64,000 nucleotides of DNA from contig NZ_JAHLOS010000021.1 in NCBI RefSeq assembly GCF_018917525.1, positions 1-64,000 of the forward strand, in the 5' to 3' direction. The position numbers were made by a program, and so were the translations under genes. This document shows, piece after piece, positions 35,920 to 44,265 of the stretch (position 1 is its first letter; every line of letters starts with the position of its first letter). Below the pieces are notes generated by a model. That model made no database searches. It was not told where the DNA came from and saw only the letters and a program-made list of their open reading frames with translations. The DNA comes from Enterococcus raffinosus (GTDB taxonomy: Bacteria > Bacillota > Bacilli > Lactobacillales > Enterococcaceae).

Positions 35920-36687
35920 ATGATCAAAGATTATATATACGATGAAGAACACCAACTAACTTTAGACATTTATGAGCCAGAGACTATCAAAGCCGCGATC
36001 ATTTTAATTCATGGCGGCGGTTGGTTTCGCGGTGATAAAGCCAAAGAAACAGCTTTAGCAGAAAGACTGATGACGGATGGCTTCCTCGTTGTCGCGCCCA
36101 ATTATCGCTTAGCTCCAGAGCATATCTTCCCCGCTGCTATGGACGACCTGCTGAAGGTCTATGACTGGCTAGCAAATAGCACGTATCCAGTAAAAGGAAA
36201 GATCACTACCCTTGGTTCTTCAGCTGGCGGCAATCTAGCAATTGAATTAGCTTTGCAAAAGGGCATTCCTGCCGCTTCTTGGTCAGGCATTATCGATCTT
36301 TATGATTGGGTGGAGCAACATCCCGAAGTCGTACCTGCGATGAATCAAAAACCTGATTTTGACAAACAAGCTAGTGGAAAAATCGATCAGGACGGCACGA
36401 ACGATGCCTTTTACAAATGGTTTATCTTGAATTACGTGAATCAGGATCTGGAGCTTTTAAAACAAGCAGATCCTTTATCCCGCGTTTCAAATAACAGTGG
36501 GCCAATTTTCATTGCCAACTCACTGAATGAATTAGTTCCTTTGTCTGGCGTTTATAAATTACAAAGCGCTCTGGCTGAAAAAGGCATTCCCAGTGAAGCA
36601 AAATTGATCACTGGAACGGTTCATGGTGAGGGCTACTCAGATATCGCCTATCAAGCAACCGTGCAGTTTCTAAAAGAGAATCTATAA
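35920..36687 (+). CDS. Alpha/beta hydrolase (esterase)
   Basis: A 255-residue cytoplasmic esterase of the BD-FAE/HSL-like group. The oxyanion segment is LIHGGGWFRGDKAKETALAE (about residues 28-47), the nucleophile elbow GSSAGGN (about 100), and the catalytic histidine is in TGTVHGEGYSD near the C-terminus. It is the second gene of a two-gene unit with the small helical protein, and is followed by a strong terminator. Substrate unknown. Confidence 0.85.
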   Translation: MIKDYIYDEEHQLTLDIYEPETIKAAIILIHGGGWFRGDKAKETALAERLMTDGFLVVAPNYRLAPEHIFPAAMDDLLKVYDWLANSTYPVKGKITTLGSSAGGNLAIELALQKGIPAASWSGIIDLYDWVEQHPEVVPAMNQKPDFDKQASGKIDQDGTNDAFYKWFILNYVNQDLELLKQADPLSRVSNNSGPIFIANSLNELVPLSGVYKLQSALAEKGIPSEAKLITGTVHGEGYSDIAYQATVQFLKENL

Positions 36688-36690
36688 AAT

Positions 36691-36735
36691 GAACTACCGC
36701 AGAAACAGTTCTTTTCTGCGGTAGTTCTCTTTTTA
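36691..36735 (+). terminator. Terminator after the two-gene hydrolase unit
   Basis: A 14-bp stem GAACTACCGCAGAA/TTCTGCGGTAGTTC followed by TCTTTTT. Confidence 0.85.
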
Positions 36736-36823
36736 TATTTAGGTTAATTCAACTCTAAAATACGAACATTAAAAAAGCTGAAATACTGAAAACAACCAAT
36801 TAATTCATTTACTTAATTTAATT

Positions 36824-38050
36824 TTAAATATTTGGATAATTTTTCAGAACATAGTTTTCGGCCTTTTGACTCCATATACCGTCGGTTTCAGCCAGAATCG
36901 CGCCTAATTCTGAATCCTCAGCAATCTCCGAGATTTTTTTCAATTCTGATTGCTTGTGGGTGTATACCAATTTTTTTCCACCGCCGATCGCTGGTTGATT
37001 CAACGTGGTTTCTCCTACTGCATCCAAACCTAAGATGTGGGTCACGACATTGGCCACTTTGACCTGTTTTTCTTCAATTAACTTAACGGCTTTACGCATG
37101 TCCTCAGTATTCCCGCCAGAGGTTCCTACAAAGTGTGTAAAGGAATAATGTACGTCATAGAAATTTACTGGTGCTGAAAATTCTTTATCCTGCGGACCAG
37201 CAAAGAAGTTTAGGCAACCATCCGGATTCAACATTGCTGCAGCCTCTGTCACGACCGCTGCGACTGGGATCATTACGAAGATATCGTCGAAGCCGCCGCC
37301 AACCGTTTCCTTTAACAGACTAACTTGATCGTCAACATCCGCGACATTCACATAAGAAACCTCGATCCCACCTTGACTTGGATAAAGCTTTGCCGCACGT
37401 GCTAATTTTTCTGCGTCGCGATCGGTTACTACTAGTTTCTTGGGTTTAATCGGACCATGCAGGGCATAATCGATCGCTAGTAACCCCATCGGACCCGTAC
37501 CACCCATAATCAATAAATTACCATCGGCCTTAATCCCCATCTTGTGTTCATAAGAACCTTCTTTTAAGTGATAATTGGCTTCAAAAGCACCGATCACACA
37601 AGACAGCGGTTCAATCAATGAGCCTTCAAAATACGTATCGCCTTTGTAGGGAATCAAGCAGTCCTGATTCATGACATCTTCCGAGATCACAATATAGGTC
37701 GCATCGCCGCCAGTATAAGGATACGAATAGCCGGGACAATCTGGCCGATCTGGTAATTGCAGGTTCGCCTGTAAAACATAGCGCTCCCCTTTTTTATACT
37801 TATGCGCCCATTTCCCACCAACTTCAAGCAGTTCGCCGCAAAATTCATGACCGATGATAATCGGATTATCTGCTAAATCATTGGGTGCTTTTTTATGATC
37901 TGCCCCTTGATTGGCTAATTTCCATGTCGACATACAAATGCTGTCAGTGATGACCGAAGCCAAGATTTCATTTTCTTTGATTTCTGGTAATTCAAATTCC
38001 TCCAAACGTAAATCCTTCTTACCGTATAAACGCACTGCTTTCGTTTTCAC
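36824..38050 (-). CDS. sorE: L-sorbose-1-phosphate reductase
   Basis: A 408-residue zinc-type medium-chain dehydrogenase. It should reduce L-sorbose-1-phosphate, the product of the PTS, to D-glucitol-6-phosphate. Zinc-site and catalytic segments are seen in SICMSTWKLANQG and IIIGHEFCGELLEVGGK (about 65-82). The nucleotide-binding loop is LLIMGGTGPMGLLAIDYAL (about 180). Length matches Klebsiella SorE (about 410). It is the last gene of the sorbose operon, 33 bases after the EIID gene. Assignment to sorbose rests on similarity plus the full operon context. Confidence 0.88.
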   Translation of the reverse strand: MKTKAVRLYGKKDLRLEEFELPEIKENEILASVITDSICMSTWKLANQGADHKKAPNDLADNPIIIGHEFCGELLEVGGKWAHKYKKGERYVLQANLQLPDRPDCPGYSYPYTGGDATYIVISEDVMNQDCLIPYKGDTYFEGSLIEPLSCVIGAFEANYHLKEGSYEHKMGIKADGNLLIMGGTGPMGLLAIDYALHGPIKPKKLVVTDRDAEKLARAAKLYPSQGGIEVSYVNVADVDDQVSLLKETVGGGFDDIFVMIPVAAVVTEAAAMLNPDGCLNFFAGPQDKEFSAPVNFYDVHYSFTHFVGTSGGNTEDMRKAVKLIEEKQVKVANVVTHILGLDAVGETTLNQPAIGGGKKLVYTHKQSELKKISEIAEDSELGAILAETDGIWSQKAENYVLKNYPNI

Positions 38051-38083
38051 TGCTGTTCCCCCTAGTTTCTTCTATTAATAATG

Positions 38084-38947
38084 CTAAGCTAAAATACCTA
38101 ACCAATACCCGATGATTCCGACTGCGAATAAAACAAAGATTAAAACAATCGGACTGACCTTTTTCTTCAATAAATACATCATCAATAGTGTTAAGCCTAA
38201 CGCTGGCAATCCCGGTACCAAGTCATCCAAGACATTTTGCACCGTTGTGATAACTGTTTTGCCATCCGCACCTGGTGTTTCCGATACAACTAATGGAATA
38301 TTGACAGTCGTCCATTTCGTTACCAAGACCCCCATGATGAACAATCCTAAAATTGTCGCGCCTTCAGTCAATTTTTGTAATAAATTACCAGATAGATCTT
38401 TAACAATGTCCATTCCTTTACTGAAACCGTAAGTTAAACCAAACCACTTCATCGCCAAACGAATCGCATTAAAGGCCACAAAGAACAAGATTGGTCCCAT
38501 CACATTTCCAGATAAAGCCAAGGAAGCACCTAATGCTGCGGTGATCGGCCGCAAGGTTCCCCAAACCAACGGATCACCGACACCAGCTAACGGTCCCATC
38601 AAGCCGACCTTCAAACTATTGATTGTTCCATCATCAATATCCGCGCCGCTTGCCCGCGCTTCCTCCATCGCCATCGTTACGCCGATAACCGGCCCACAAA
38701 CGGCTGGTGTTGTATTGAAGAAGGTCAGATGGCGTTTCAAAGCTTCCGCTTGTTCTTCTTTTGTTTTATACACACGGCGGATCGTTGGAATCATGTCTAC
38801 ACAGAAAGCCAACGCGTGAATCCGTTCAAAGTTAAAGGATGCCTGCTGAAAATTTGAAAAGACGAACGTCGTCATCAAATCTTTTTTGGTTAATTGTGAT
38901 TGCGCATAAATATCTTTTTTTGTTTCTGCTATTGAAGTATTTTCCAT
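38084..38947 (-). CDS. sorM: Sorbose PTS, mannose-family EIID component
   Basis: A 287-residue membrane protein that forms the transport channel with EIIC. The EIID signature is present (TFVFSNFQQASFNFERIHAL near residue 27; GPLAGVGDPLVWGTLRPITA about 135). The C-terminus is strongly hydrophobic. GGAGGAATTCTAAA precedes the ATG. It lies 13 bases after the EIIC gene and before sorE. Confidence 0.93.
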   Translation of the reverse strand: MENTSIAETKKDIYAQSQLTKKDLMTTFVFSNFQQASFNFERIHALAFCVDMIPTIRRVYKTKEEQAEALKRHLTFFNTTPAVCGPVIGVTMAMEEARASGADIDDGTINSLKVGLMGPLAGVGDPLVWGTLRPITAALGASLALSGNVMGPILFFVAFNAIRLAMKWFGLTYGFSKGMDIVKDLSGNLLQKLTEGATILGLFIMGVLVTKWTTVNIPLVVSETPGADGKTVITTVQNVLDDLVPGLPALGLTLLMMYLLKKKVSPIVLIFVLFAVGIIGYWLGILA

Positions 38948-38960
38948 TTTAGAATTCCTC

Positions 38961-39773
38961 CTAATCTTCTAACTCATCATCAGCTAACTCGCCAGCAACG
39001 ACCGCCGCCACTTGATTGCCCTGAACTTCATTTTTCTTAAAATTCGGATTCAGCTGCACATAGATTAAGGCAGTGATCAAGCCAATAATCCCGAAGGCCA
39101 ATAAGCTGAACTCTAAGTAGCCGCCCATAACGAACCCAAGATAGAAGAATGGCATCAGGTAAGCGACACTCATCATGTTCAGCACCATCGCATACCCGAC
39201 CACAACGATAAAGCCGCCGGCTACCGCCAATCCACCAGTAATCACATCGGGAATCATGTTCAACATGTTCGTCACCATTTCTGCACTAACGAATGCTGCT
39301 ACGATGGTTGCAGGAATAGCGACACGTAACGCCTGAATAAATAGGGCACTAAAATGTAGAAAGATAATTTTATTGAAATTGGCTTTTTCCGCTTCACGAT
39401 CTGCTGCATGCTGGAAAGCCACCGTAATTGTTCGCGCGATAACCGTCAATACCTGACCAGCCGCCGCAACAGGCAAAGCAATCGCGATTCCTGATTGAAT
39501 ATCCTGTTGACCAACCACAACTAAAATCGTCGAAATGACACTCGCCAACGCCGAATCCGGTGATTGCGCCGCACCAATATTCATCCAGCCCAGAGCGATC
39601 AGCTCCAACGTTCCACCTAAGATAATTCCGGTCTGCACATCGCCTAAGATCAATCCAACCACCGTACAAGCAATCAACGGTCGATGCGTCTGGAACTCAT
39701 CCAACACACTACCCATTCCACATACACAAGAAAAAAGAAAAATAAAGACAATTTGTACTACTGATAATTCCAT
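38961..39773 (-). CDS. sorA: Sorbose PTS, mannose-family EIIC component
   Basis: A 270-residue polytopic membrane protein, the sugar-translocating EIIC of the mannose-fructose-sorbose PTS family. Family motifs are GSVLDEFQTHRPLIACTVVG (about 22) and GIILGGTLELIALGWMNIGA (about 49). About six to seven hydrophobic spans are visible, and the tail is acidic (GELADDELED). GAGGAGG precedes the ATG. It lies 28 bases after the EIIB gene. Confidence 0.93.
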   Translation of the reverse strand: MELSVVQIVFIFLFSCVCGMGSVLDEFQTHRPLIACTVVGLILGDVQTGIILGGTLELIALGWMNIGAAQSPDSALASVISTILVVVGQQDIQSGIAIALPVAAAGQVLTVIARTITVAFQHAADREAEKANFNKIIFLHFSALFIQALRVAIPATIVAAFVSAEMVTNMLNMIPDVITGGLAVAGGFIVVVGYAMVLNMMSVAYLMPFFYLGFVMGGYLEFSLLAFGIIGLITALIYVQLNPNFKKNEVQGNQVAAVVAGELADDELED

Positions 39774-39801
39774 TTTTGTGTCCTCCTCGTTATATAGCTG
39801 C

Positions 39802-40290
39802 TTAGAAACCTGCTTCTTTCAGTTTTTCTTCAAAATTTCCCTTTGGATCAGTCGCGACAACCCGAAGATCCAGCTCCACGCCTGCTGCTTCTAACTTACG
39901 AAACGCTTCTGCTTCTGTCTGATCCACTGAAACAGCCTTAGTGATTTGCGTCCGGCCTGTTTTGAATTGCATCCCACCGATATTAATGGAGCTGATCGGA
40001 ATCTGCATTTCCACCATTTCCAAAACCTCCATCGGATTCGTAAATAAATAGAAGACTGTTTCATCTGCATACTTCGGATTGTTGTAGACCTTCACCGCTT
40101 TTTCTGGATCAACGATATTCACCTTGATTCCTGGCGGTGCCGCTTGTTTCACCAATGTTTTACGAATTTCGTCATTGGCGACTTCTTTGCTAACGACAAT
40201 AATTCGTTTCGCGCCCGCTTCCTTCGCCCAAACCGTTGCGACCTGACCGTGAATCAACCGATCATCAATCCGTGCTAAATTGATTTTCAT
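39802..40290 (-). CDS. sorB: Sorbose PTS, mannose-family EIIB component
   Basis: A 162-residue cytoplasmic phosphocarrier. The phosphorylated histidine is H14 in ARIDDRLIHGQVATVW. It receives phosphate from the EIIA encoded just upstream and passes it to the incoming sugar. GGAGGAG seven bases before the ATG fixes the start at 40290; a longer frame to 40314 overlaps the EIIA gene. It starts one base after the EIIA stop codon, so translation is coupled. Confidence 0.93.
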   Translation of the reverse strand: MKINLARIDDRLIHGQVATVWAKEAGAKRIIVVSKEVANDEIRKTLVKQAAPPGIKVNIVDPEKAVKVYNNPKYADETVFYLFTNPMEVLEMVEMQIPISSINIGGMQFKTGRTQITKAVSVDQTEAEAFRKLEAAGVELDLRVVATDPKGNFEEKLKEAGF

Positions 40291-40291
40291 C

Positions 40292-40705
40292 TTAAAACTC
40301 CTCCTCTTCTTCAATCACCTGTTGTTTAAACGCTTTCACTGTATCGCAGGGAATACTTGTAGCATGATTCACAATATCCTGCAGACTTTTACCCAACATA
40401 CTGGCTACTTCCAAGACGATCGGCAGCGACATTCCTGATACGACCTCGATCTCTCGGCCAGGATTTTTCATTGCTACTGCACAGCTGGCATTGTAAGGTG
40501 TTCCGCAAAATAAGTCCGTTAACACCAGATAAGACGCCTTCTCTTCACACATTGCCGCAGAAATCTTTTCTTGGATCGTGTCCAAGCCCTCTTCCTTCAA
40601 AAATTCCACTGATTCAAAATCAGGCAGTGCGCCAAAAATCATTTCCGCGGAATTCTTCATCTCATGAGCCAGCTTGCCATGAGCTACTAAAATTACTTTG
40701 TTCAT
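40292..40705 (-). CDS. sorF: Sorbose PTS, mannose-family EIIA component
   Basis: A 137-residue cytoplasmic protein, phosphorylated by HPr at H9 in MNKVILVAHGKLAHEM. The fold is complete, with TDLFCGTPYNASCAVAMKN (about 65) and VVSGMSLPIVLEVASML. The start at 40705 has GGGAGGGACTT in front; the frame continues to 40762 without a ribosome site. EIIA and EIIB are separate genes, as in Klebsiella sorF and sorB. It lies 73 bases after sorD. Confidence 0.92.
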   Translation of the reverse strand: MNKVILVAHGKLAHEMKNSAEMIFGALPDFESVEFLKEEGLDTIQEKISAAMCEEKASYLVLTDLFCGTPYNASCAVAMKNPGREIEVVSGMSLPIVLEVASMLGKSLQDIVNHATSIPCDTVKAFKQQVIEEEEEF

Positions 40706-40778
40706 AAGTCCCTCCCAGTTCTGTATTGATTGATAATTCTGCCGACCGCACATTTCCCACAATCAGCAGAATCAAAAA

Positions 40779-41579
40779 TTACCCTCGTGTTTTGCCGCCA
40801 GCGACGTTGACGGTAACGCCATCCACATAGCTTGAACGACCAGAAATAAAATAAGCCACCAAATCTGCCACTTCACTTAATTTTCCGTCGCGGCCTAAAG
40901 GAATTGTCTTGGTATTGGTGTAGCCAGCGCGTAATTGTTCAACTGAAATCCCCCGTGTATAGGCTAAGGCTGTTTCATACTCGATCGTACGTAACCCTGT
41001 TTCTTCCATAATCCCAGGAGCGATCCCAACAACGCGGACGCCTTTTTTTCCTAACTCTTTAGCCCATGAACGAGTGAAGCTGTTCACCGCGGCCTTCGTC
41101 GCCGCATAGACGCTTTGGCCTTCCGAACCTTCTAATCCACATTCCGAAGACATATTGATGATGACACCATAGCCTTGTTCAACCATTACACGACCAACTG
41201 ATTGCCCCATTAAGTAGACACCCTTTTGATTAATCGCGATCATCTTATTAAAAATCTGTTCGTTGATTTGGAACTTCCCGTCTTCGGTCATTTTTTCATC
41301 GACCAGCAAAGCTGGAATGTTAATGCCGGCATTATTCACTACCGCATCGATCGATTGATACTTCGCCACCGCTGCTTCTACCGTTCGTTCTACCGATTCA
41401 GGTGAAGTAACATCCGTTTGACTGAAAAATAGCTTCTCGTGTGTAAATGATCCTTCGCGTAAATCCGCGTTAACAACATTGATCCCTAATTCGCATAATT
41501 CTTTAACAATGGCCGCACCAATTCCTGATGAGCCTCCCGTAACAATGACCGTCTTTCCTTCTACATCTAACCAATCCAT
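40779..41579 (-). CDS. sorD: D-glucitol-6-phosphate 2-dehydrogenase (short-chain dehydrogenase)
   Basis: A 266-residue short-chain dehydrogenase expected to oxidise glucitol-6-phosphate to fructose-6-phosphate, the last step of sorbose breakdown. The NAD-binding loop is TGGSSGIGAAI (about 15), followed by NNAG, and the catalytic YxxxK is YAATK, preceded by INMSSE. The length equals that of known SorD/SorF enzymes. The start at 41579 follows AAAGGGGCG; the open frame reaches 41735 but crosses the promoter, so a longer protein is unlikely. It is the first gene of the structural operon. Confidence 0.88.
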   Translation of the reverse strand: MDWLDVEGKTVIVTGGSSGIGAAIVKELCELGINVVNADLREGSFTHEKLFFSQTDVTSPESVERTVEAAVAKYQSIDAVVNNAGINIPALLVDEKMTEDGKFQINEQIFNKMIAINQKGVYLMGQSVGRVMVEQGYGVIINMSSECGLEGSEGQSVYAATKAAVNSFTRSWAKELGKKGVRVVGIAPGIMEETGLRTIEYETALAYTRGISVEQLRAGYTNTKTIPLGRDGKLSEVADLVAYFISGRSSYVDGVTVNVAGGKTRG

Positions 41580-41591
41580 TGTAAACGCCCC

Positions 41592-41624
41592 TTTTAACAT
41601 TTGTGATTTCTTTTTAACATTTGT
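41592..41624 (-). promoter_or_regulatory. Direct-repeat operator candidate before sorD
   Basis: The 13-mer ACAAATGTTAAAA occurs twice on the minus strand (41592-41604 and 41612-41624), exactly 20 bases apart, so on one face of the helix. One copy extends into ATCACAAATG, which resembles the operator at sorC. Confidence 0.55.
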
Positions 41625-41633
41625 TGCACCTTT

Positions 41634-41662
41634 ATAGTAACCGCAGAGGAAAACGTTGTCAA
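41634..41662 (-). promoter_or_regulatory. sorD operon promoter with overlapping cre site
   Basis: TTGACA (41657-41662), 17 bases, TACTAT (41634-41639). The 14 bases TGACAACGTTTTCC (41648-41661) match the catabolite-response consensus TGWNANCGNTNWCA at all but the last position and overlap the -35. This suggests CcpA repression. Confidence 0.7.
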
Positions 41663-41713
41663 TAACTTTTTGCAACTTTTTTAAAAGTGAATCACAAAAG
41701 TGCAAAAAGGCGT

Positions 41714-41742
41714 AAAAAAAAGACGAGTCCTTCAACTCGTCC
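41714..41742 (-). terminator. Terminator of the GyrI-like gene
   Basis: GACGAGT/ACTCGTC stem on the minus strand followed by eight T. It separates the inserted pair of genes from sorD. Confidence 0.8.
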
Positions 41743-41752
41743 CAATAGCTAA

Positions 41753-42226
41753 TTATTCATACACCAATTCCATAATTGTTTCCTGCAGTTCTTCAGGTAT
41801 CTCCTCATCACTTAAATAATACTCATAGGAAATCCCGCTGAATTTCCCTCCGATTCGTTTAATCTCATCCATCATGGCGAAATAGGGCTCAGTCATATCA
41901 TCATAGCGCCCGACATAAAGTGCTGACAAAGCTTTATAGGACGGAAGAAAATAGCTGTCGCTTTCGATCTCCGCAGCATTTTTGACTTCCTCTGCCACAG
42001 GAAAGCCTACCTCCATTTCGATGGCTGTTTCATCTAGTCCGCCATTTTCATCCATGTTTTTGTAGGATACAAACGGCGTGCTTAAAATTTGGATGCCCTG
42101 CTCTTGGATGAAACCGCCCAGCTTCATAAAGGTTGGTCCAATGACTTGAGGAATTTCTTCGACCTTCACCGTAAAGGTTTGAGAAAGAATCCATTGATCT
42201 GGTTTAACAATTTGTTCAAATTTCAT
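41753..42226 (-). CDS. GyrI-like small-molecule-binding protein
   Basis: A 157-residue soluble protein resembling the AraC effector-binding/GyrI-like domain (SHS2 fold; BmrR C-terminus type). It has a central FMKLGGFIQEQGIQILSTPF, an acidic binding strand ETAIEMEVGFPVAEEV and ALYVGRYDDM. Proteins of this kind bind cationic or hydrophobic drugs, or in some cases hydrolyse them. AAAGGAGGCGAC precedes the ATG. It follows the YafY-type regulator by 56 bases and is probably its target or cofactor. It interrupts the sorC-sorD order. Confidence 0.75.
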   Translation of the reverse strand: MKFEQIVKPDQWILSQTFTVKVEEIPQVIGPTFMKLGGFIQEQGIQILSTPFVSYKNMDENGGLDETAIEMEVGFPVAEEVKNAAEIESDSYFLPSYKALSALYVGRYDDMTEPYFAMMDEIKRIGGKFSGISYEYYLSDEEIPEELQETIMELVYE

Positions 42227-42282
42227 TGATGTCGCCTCCTTTTTCTTAAGTGTAACGAATAAAAGTGCCAGAACATGTCATA

Positions 42283-43149
42283 TTAAAAATGATTTTCATA
42301 GAATGCCCCAACGTAATTTAAAACCTTCTCGCGAATCCAATACGGACCAAGAATTTCAACATTCTTGCCGAGCGGAATTAAAAAGCGATAAAGATCATCA
42401 AATTCCGTGAAGGTCAAAGTCGCATCAAAGCTACTGTCAGGATTGTCCGTCCAAGCAAAATCCGCGAACTCGGCATATTTTTTATAAGCGATCCGTTTGC
42501 TGAAACGCAGGTGAACAGATAGCTGAGGAAATATCAACACTTCCTCTGGAAACGGATAGTCGATCGGCTCTTTTAAAACAACGCTTCTGATTTGTTTTAA
42601 GGGAAATAATTCCCATTCTCGCTTGCTTAATTCCCACGCCAGCAAATACCACGTTTGATACTTGTACATTACTCGTTTTGGTGCTAAAGACAAGAGTCGG
42701 GTTTGTCCATATTCAGTGTGATAGACACAGTCAATCTCACAATGATTGAATAACGCCTCTTTGATTTGCTCAAAGGTTTGGCTGGTAATCTCTGTCTGAC
42801 TCAAATCGACCTCCAGCCATTCGCTCCAATCATAGACCGTGCCCATTTTCTTCAGCAAGTCTTCTGTATCAGCTAACCCCACGGATTGCAATAAGTGCAG
42901 GGCTAAAAACAGATCATCCTGCTCCGTCTTATCGATCAAGGCATTACTAACATGATAGGAATCATCCAAAAAAACCCCGCCATTTCGCCCTTTATTGGCA
43001 TAGACCGGAACTCCCGCTAAACTTAGCGCATCGACATCACGATAGATCGTCCGAACTGATACTTGGAACCGCTCCGCCAATTCCTTTGCGGTGACTTGCT
43101 TGCGGCTCAATAAAATTAAGGTTGTTTGAAGCAAACGAATAACTTGCAT
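42283..43149 (-). CDS. YafY-type regulator: HTH_11 plus WYL domain
   Basis: A 288-residue regulator with an N-terminal winged helix (ELAERFQVSVRTIYRDVDAL, about 24-43) and a WYL-type sensor region (about 135-230; YQTWYLLAWELSKREWELFP). A C-terminal WCX-type segment follows. WYL proteins often sense nucleotides or other small ligands. GGAGGAGCC precedes the ATG. With the GyrI-like gene it forms a two-gene insert between sorC and sorD. Its role in sorbose use is doubtful. Confidence 0.82.
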   Translation of the reverse strand: MQVIRLLQTTLILLSRKQVTAKELAERFQVSVRTIYRDVDALSLAGVPVYANKGRNGGVFLDDSYHVSNALIDKTEQDDLFLALHLLQSVGLADTEDLLKKMGTVYDWSEWLEVDLSQTEITSQTFEQIKEALFNHCEIDCVYHTEYGQTRLLSLAPKRVMYKYQTWYLLAWELSKREWELFPLKQIRSVVLKEPIDYPFPEEVLIFPQLSVHLRFSKRIAYKKYAEFADFAWTDNPDSSFDATLTFTEFDDLYRFLIPLGKNVEILGPYWIREKVLNYVGAFYENHF

Positions 43150-43167
43150 GGCTCCTCCTTAAATAGA

Positions 43168-43192
43168 AAAAGATAGGACTCACCTATCTTTT
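43168..43192 (-). terminator. Terminator of sorC
   Basis: AAAAGATAGG/CCTATCTTTT stem overlapping the sorC stop codon. It makes sorC a separate transcript from the genes behind it. Confidence 0.75.
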
Positions 43193-44131
43193 CAATACTT
43201 CTCGTGCGGTTTCTTCTGTCGTCACTAATACATTAATATAACGGCCTTTTAGTGCGCTAGCGATCGCGTCAGCTTTATCGACTGCTTCTGCTACACCGAT
43301 TCGATACGGTGTTCGCTTCAAGTCAGCGATATCGATACCGATCAACCGATCATCTAAGGTGTTATCAATATGCTCGCCCTCAATGTTATAAAAGCGTGAC
43401 ACCACATCTCCCACTACTTTTTTCCCTTCTAAATAAGCCAGTACGTCTTCGCCATAGAACTGCTTCCAGCTTTCACTTGCCTTCAAGGTTGGCGAGCCGA
43501 TCCCTAAAATGGCAATATCAATTTTGCGCCAATAATCGATCAATTCCTGATTAAAGTCATTTTCCATCAAGGCTTTTTTCAACGCAACCGTTTCGGGAAA
43601 GGCCGGCGAATCGATCAATAACGCCCGACCATTCAGTTTCTTCGATGCTTCATAAGTGATCGTGTTGACGTGATAATCACTGATCAAACGCCCAGAAGGA
43701 CCGCCGATCATTGGTACACAGAGAATGTTTTCTACAGCATAATCCGTCAACCCCTCAGGAATCGCCGACATGGTTTCGCCCCAAGAAAAGCCGAAGATCA
43801 TATCGTCTTTGATAATTTCTGTCAGGTATTCACCGACCCCCTGGGCTAACAACTTGTCCTTTTGCGTACGACTCAGATCTGTCCCCGCCTGTACAATGAT
43901 CGCCTTCTCCAAATCGAATTTTTCCTGCAATTCCTTTTCGATACTATAGGTTCCAGCCTTATCATAATTGATCGAAATATTCACGATCCCTTCGTTGCGC
44001 GAACGCTTCAATAAACGACTAATCGTGCTGCGGTGAATATTCAGTTCTTTAGAAATCTGGCTCTGGTTTTTATCTTCTTGGTAATACATTTCAGCAATGC
44101 GGACCAATAATTTATCTTCTTCTTTTTGCAT
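43184..44131 (-). CDS. sorC: SorC-family (DeoR-like) sugar-sensing regulator
   Basis: A 315-residue regulator. The N-terminal helix-turn-helix is DKNQSQISKELNIHRSTISR (about 16-35), followed by the large sugar-phosphate-binding SorC domain (about 60-315; FGFSWGETMSAIPEGL, CVPMIGGPSG). In Klebsiella SorC activates and represses the sorbose operon according to sorbose. AAGGAGG precedes the ATG, and the dyad TCACA-TT-TGTGA lies directly before it, suggesting autoregulation. It is the first gene of the cluster and ends at a terminator. Confidence 0.87.
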   Translation of the reverse strand: MQKEEDKLLVRIAEMYYQEDKNQSQISKELNIHRSTISRLLKRSRNEGIVNISINYDKAGTYSIEKELQEKFDLEKAIIVQAGTDLSRTQKDKLLAQGVGEYLTEIIKDDMIFGFSWGETMSAIPEGLTDYAVENILCVPMIGGPSGRLISDYHVNTITYEASKKLNGRALLIDSPAFPETVALKKALMENDFNQELIDYWRKIDIAILGIGSPTLKASESWKQFYGEDVLAYLEGKKVVGDVVSRFYNIEGEHIDNTLDDRLIGIDIADLKRTPYRIGVAEAVDKADAIASALKGRYINVLVTTEETAREVLKR

Positions 44132-44146
44132 AACCTTGCCTCCTTA

Positions 44147-44158
44147 TCACATTTGTGA
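44147..44158 (-). promoter_or_regulatory. Operator candidate upstream of sorC
   Basis: TCACATTTGTGA, a 5-bp dyad with a two-base centre, directly before the sorC ribosome site. Related TCACAAA sequences occur in front of sorD at 41599-41610 and 41691-41700. Confidence 0.5.
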
Positions 44159-44223
44159 AAAACATGAGTCAATGTGATTGTACCCTTTCTTTGACTGTAC
44201 TTGCAAGCCTTTTCCCTAAACGT

Positions 44224-44260
44224 AAAAATCCCATCCGCTCAAAATCTGAACAGACGGGAT
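44224..44260 (-). terminator. Terminator of the methyltransferase gene
   Basis: On the minus strand ATCCCGTCTG/CGGATGGGAT (two G-T pairs) is followed by TTTTTA. Confidence 0.65.
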
Positions 44261-44265
44261 CAACT

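Noticed and set aside
41580-41735. Extended N-terminus for SorD
   Set aside because: The frame crosses the promoter, cre site and operator repeats. The ATG at 41579 matches family length.
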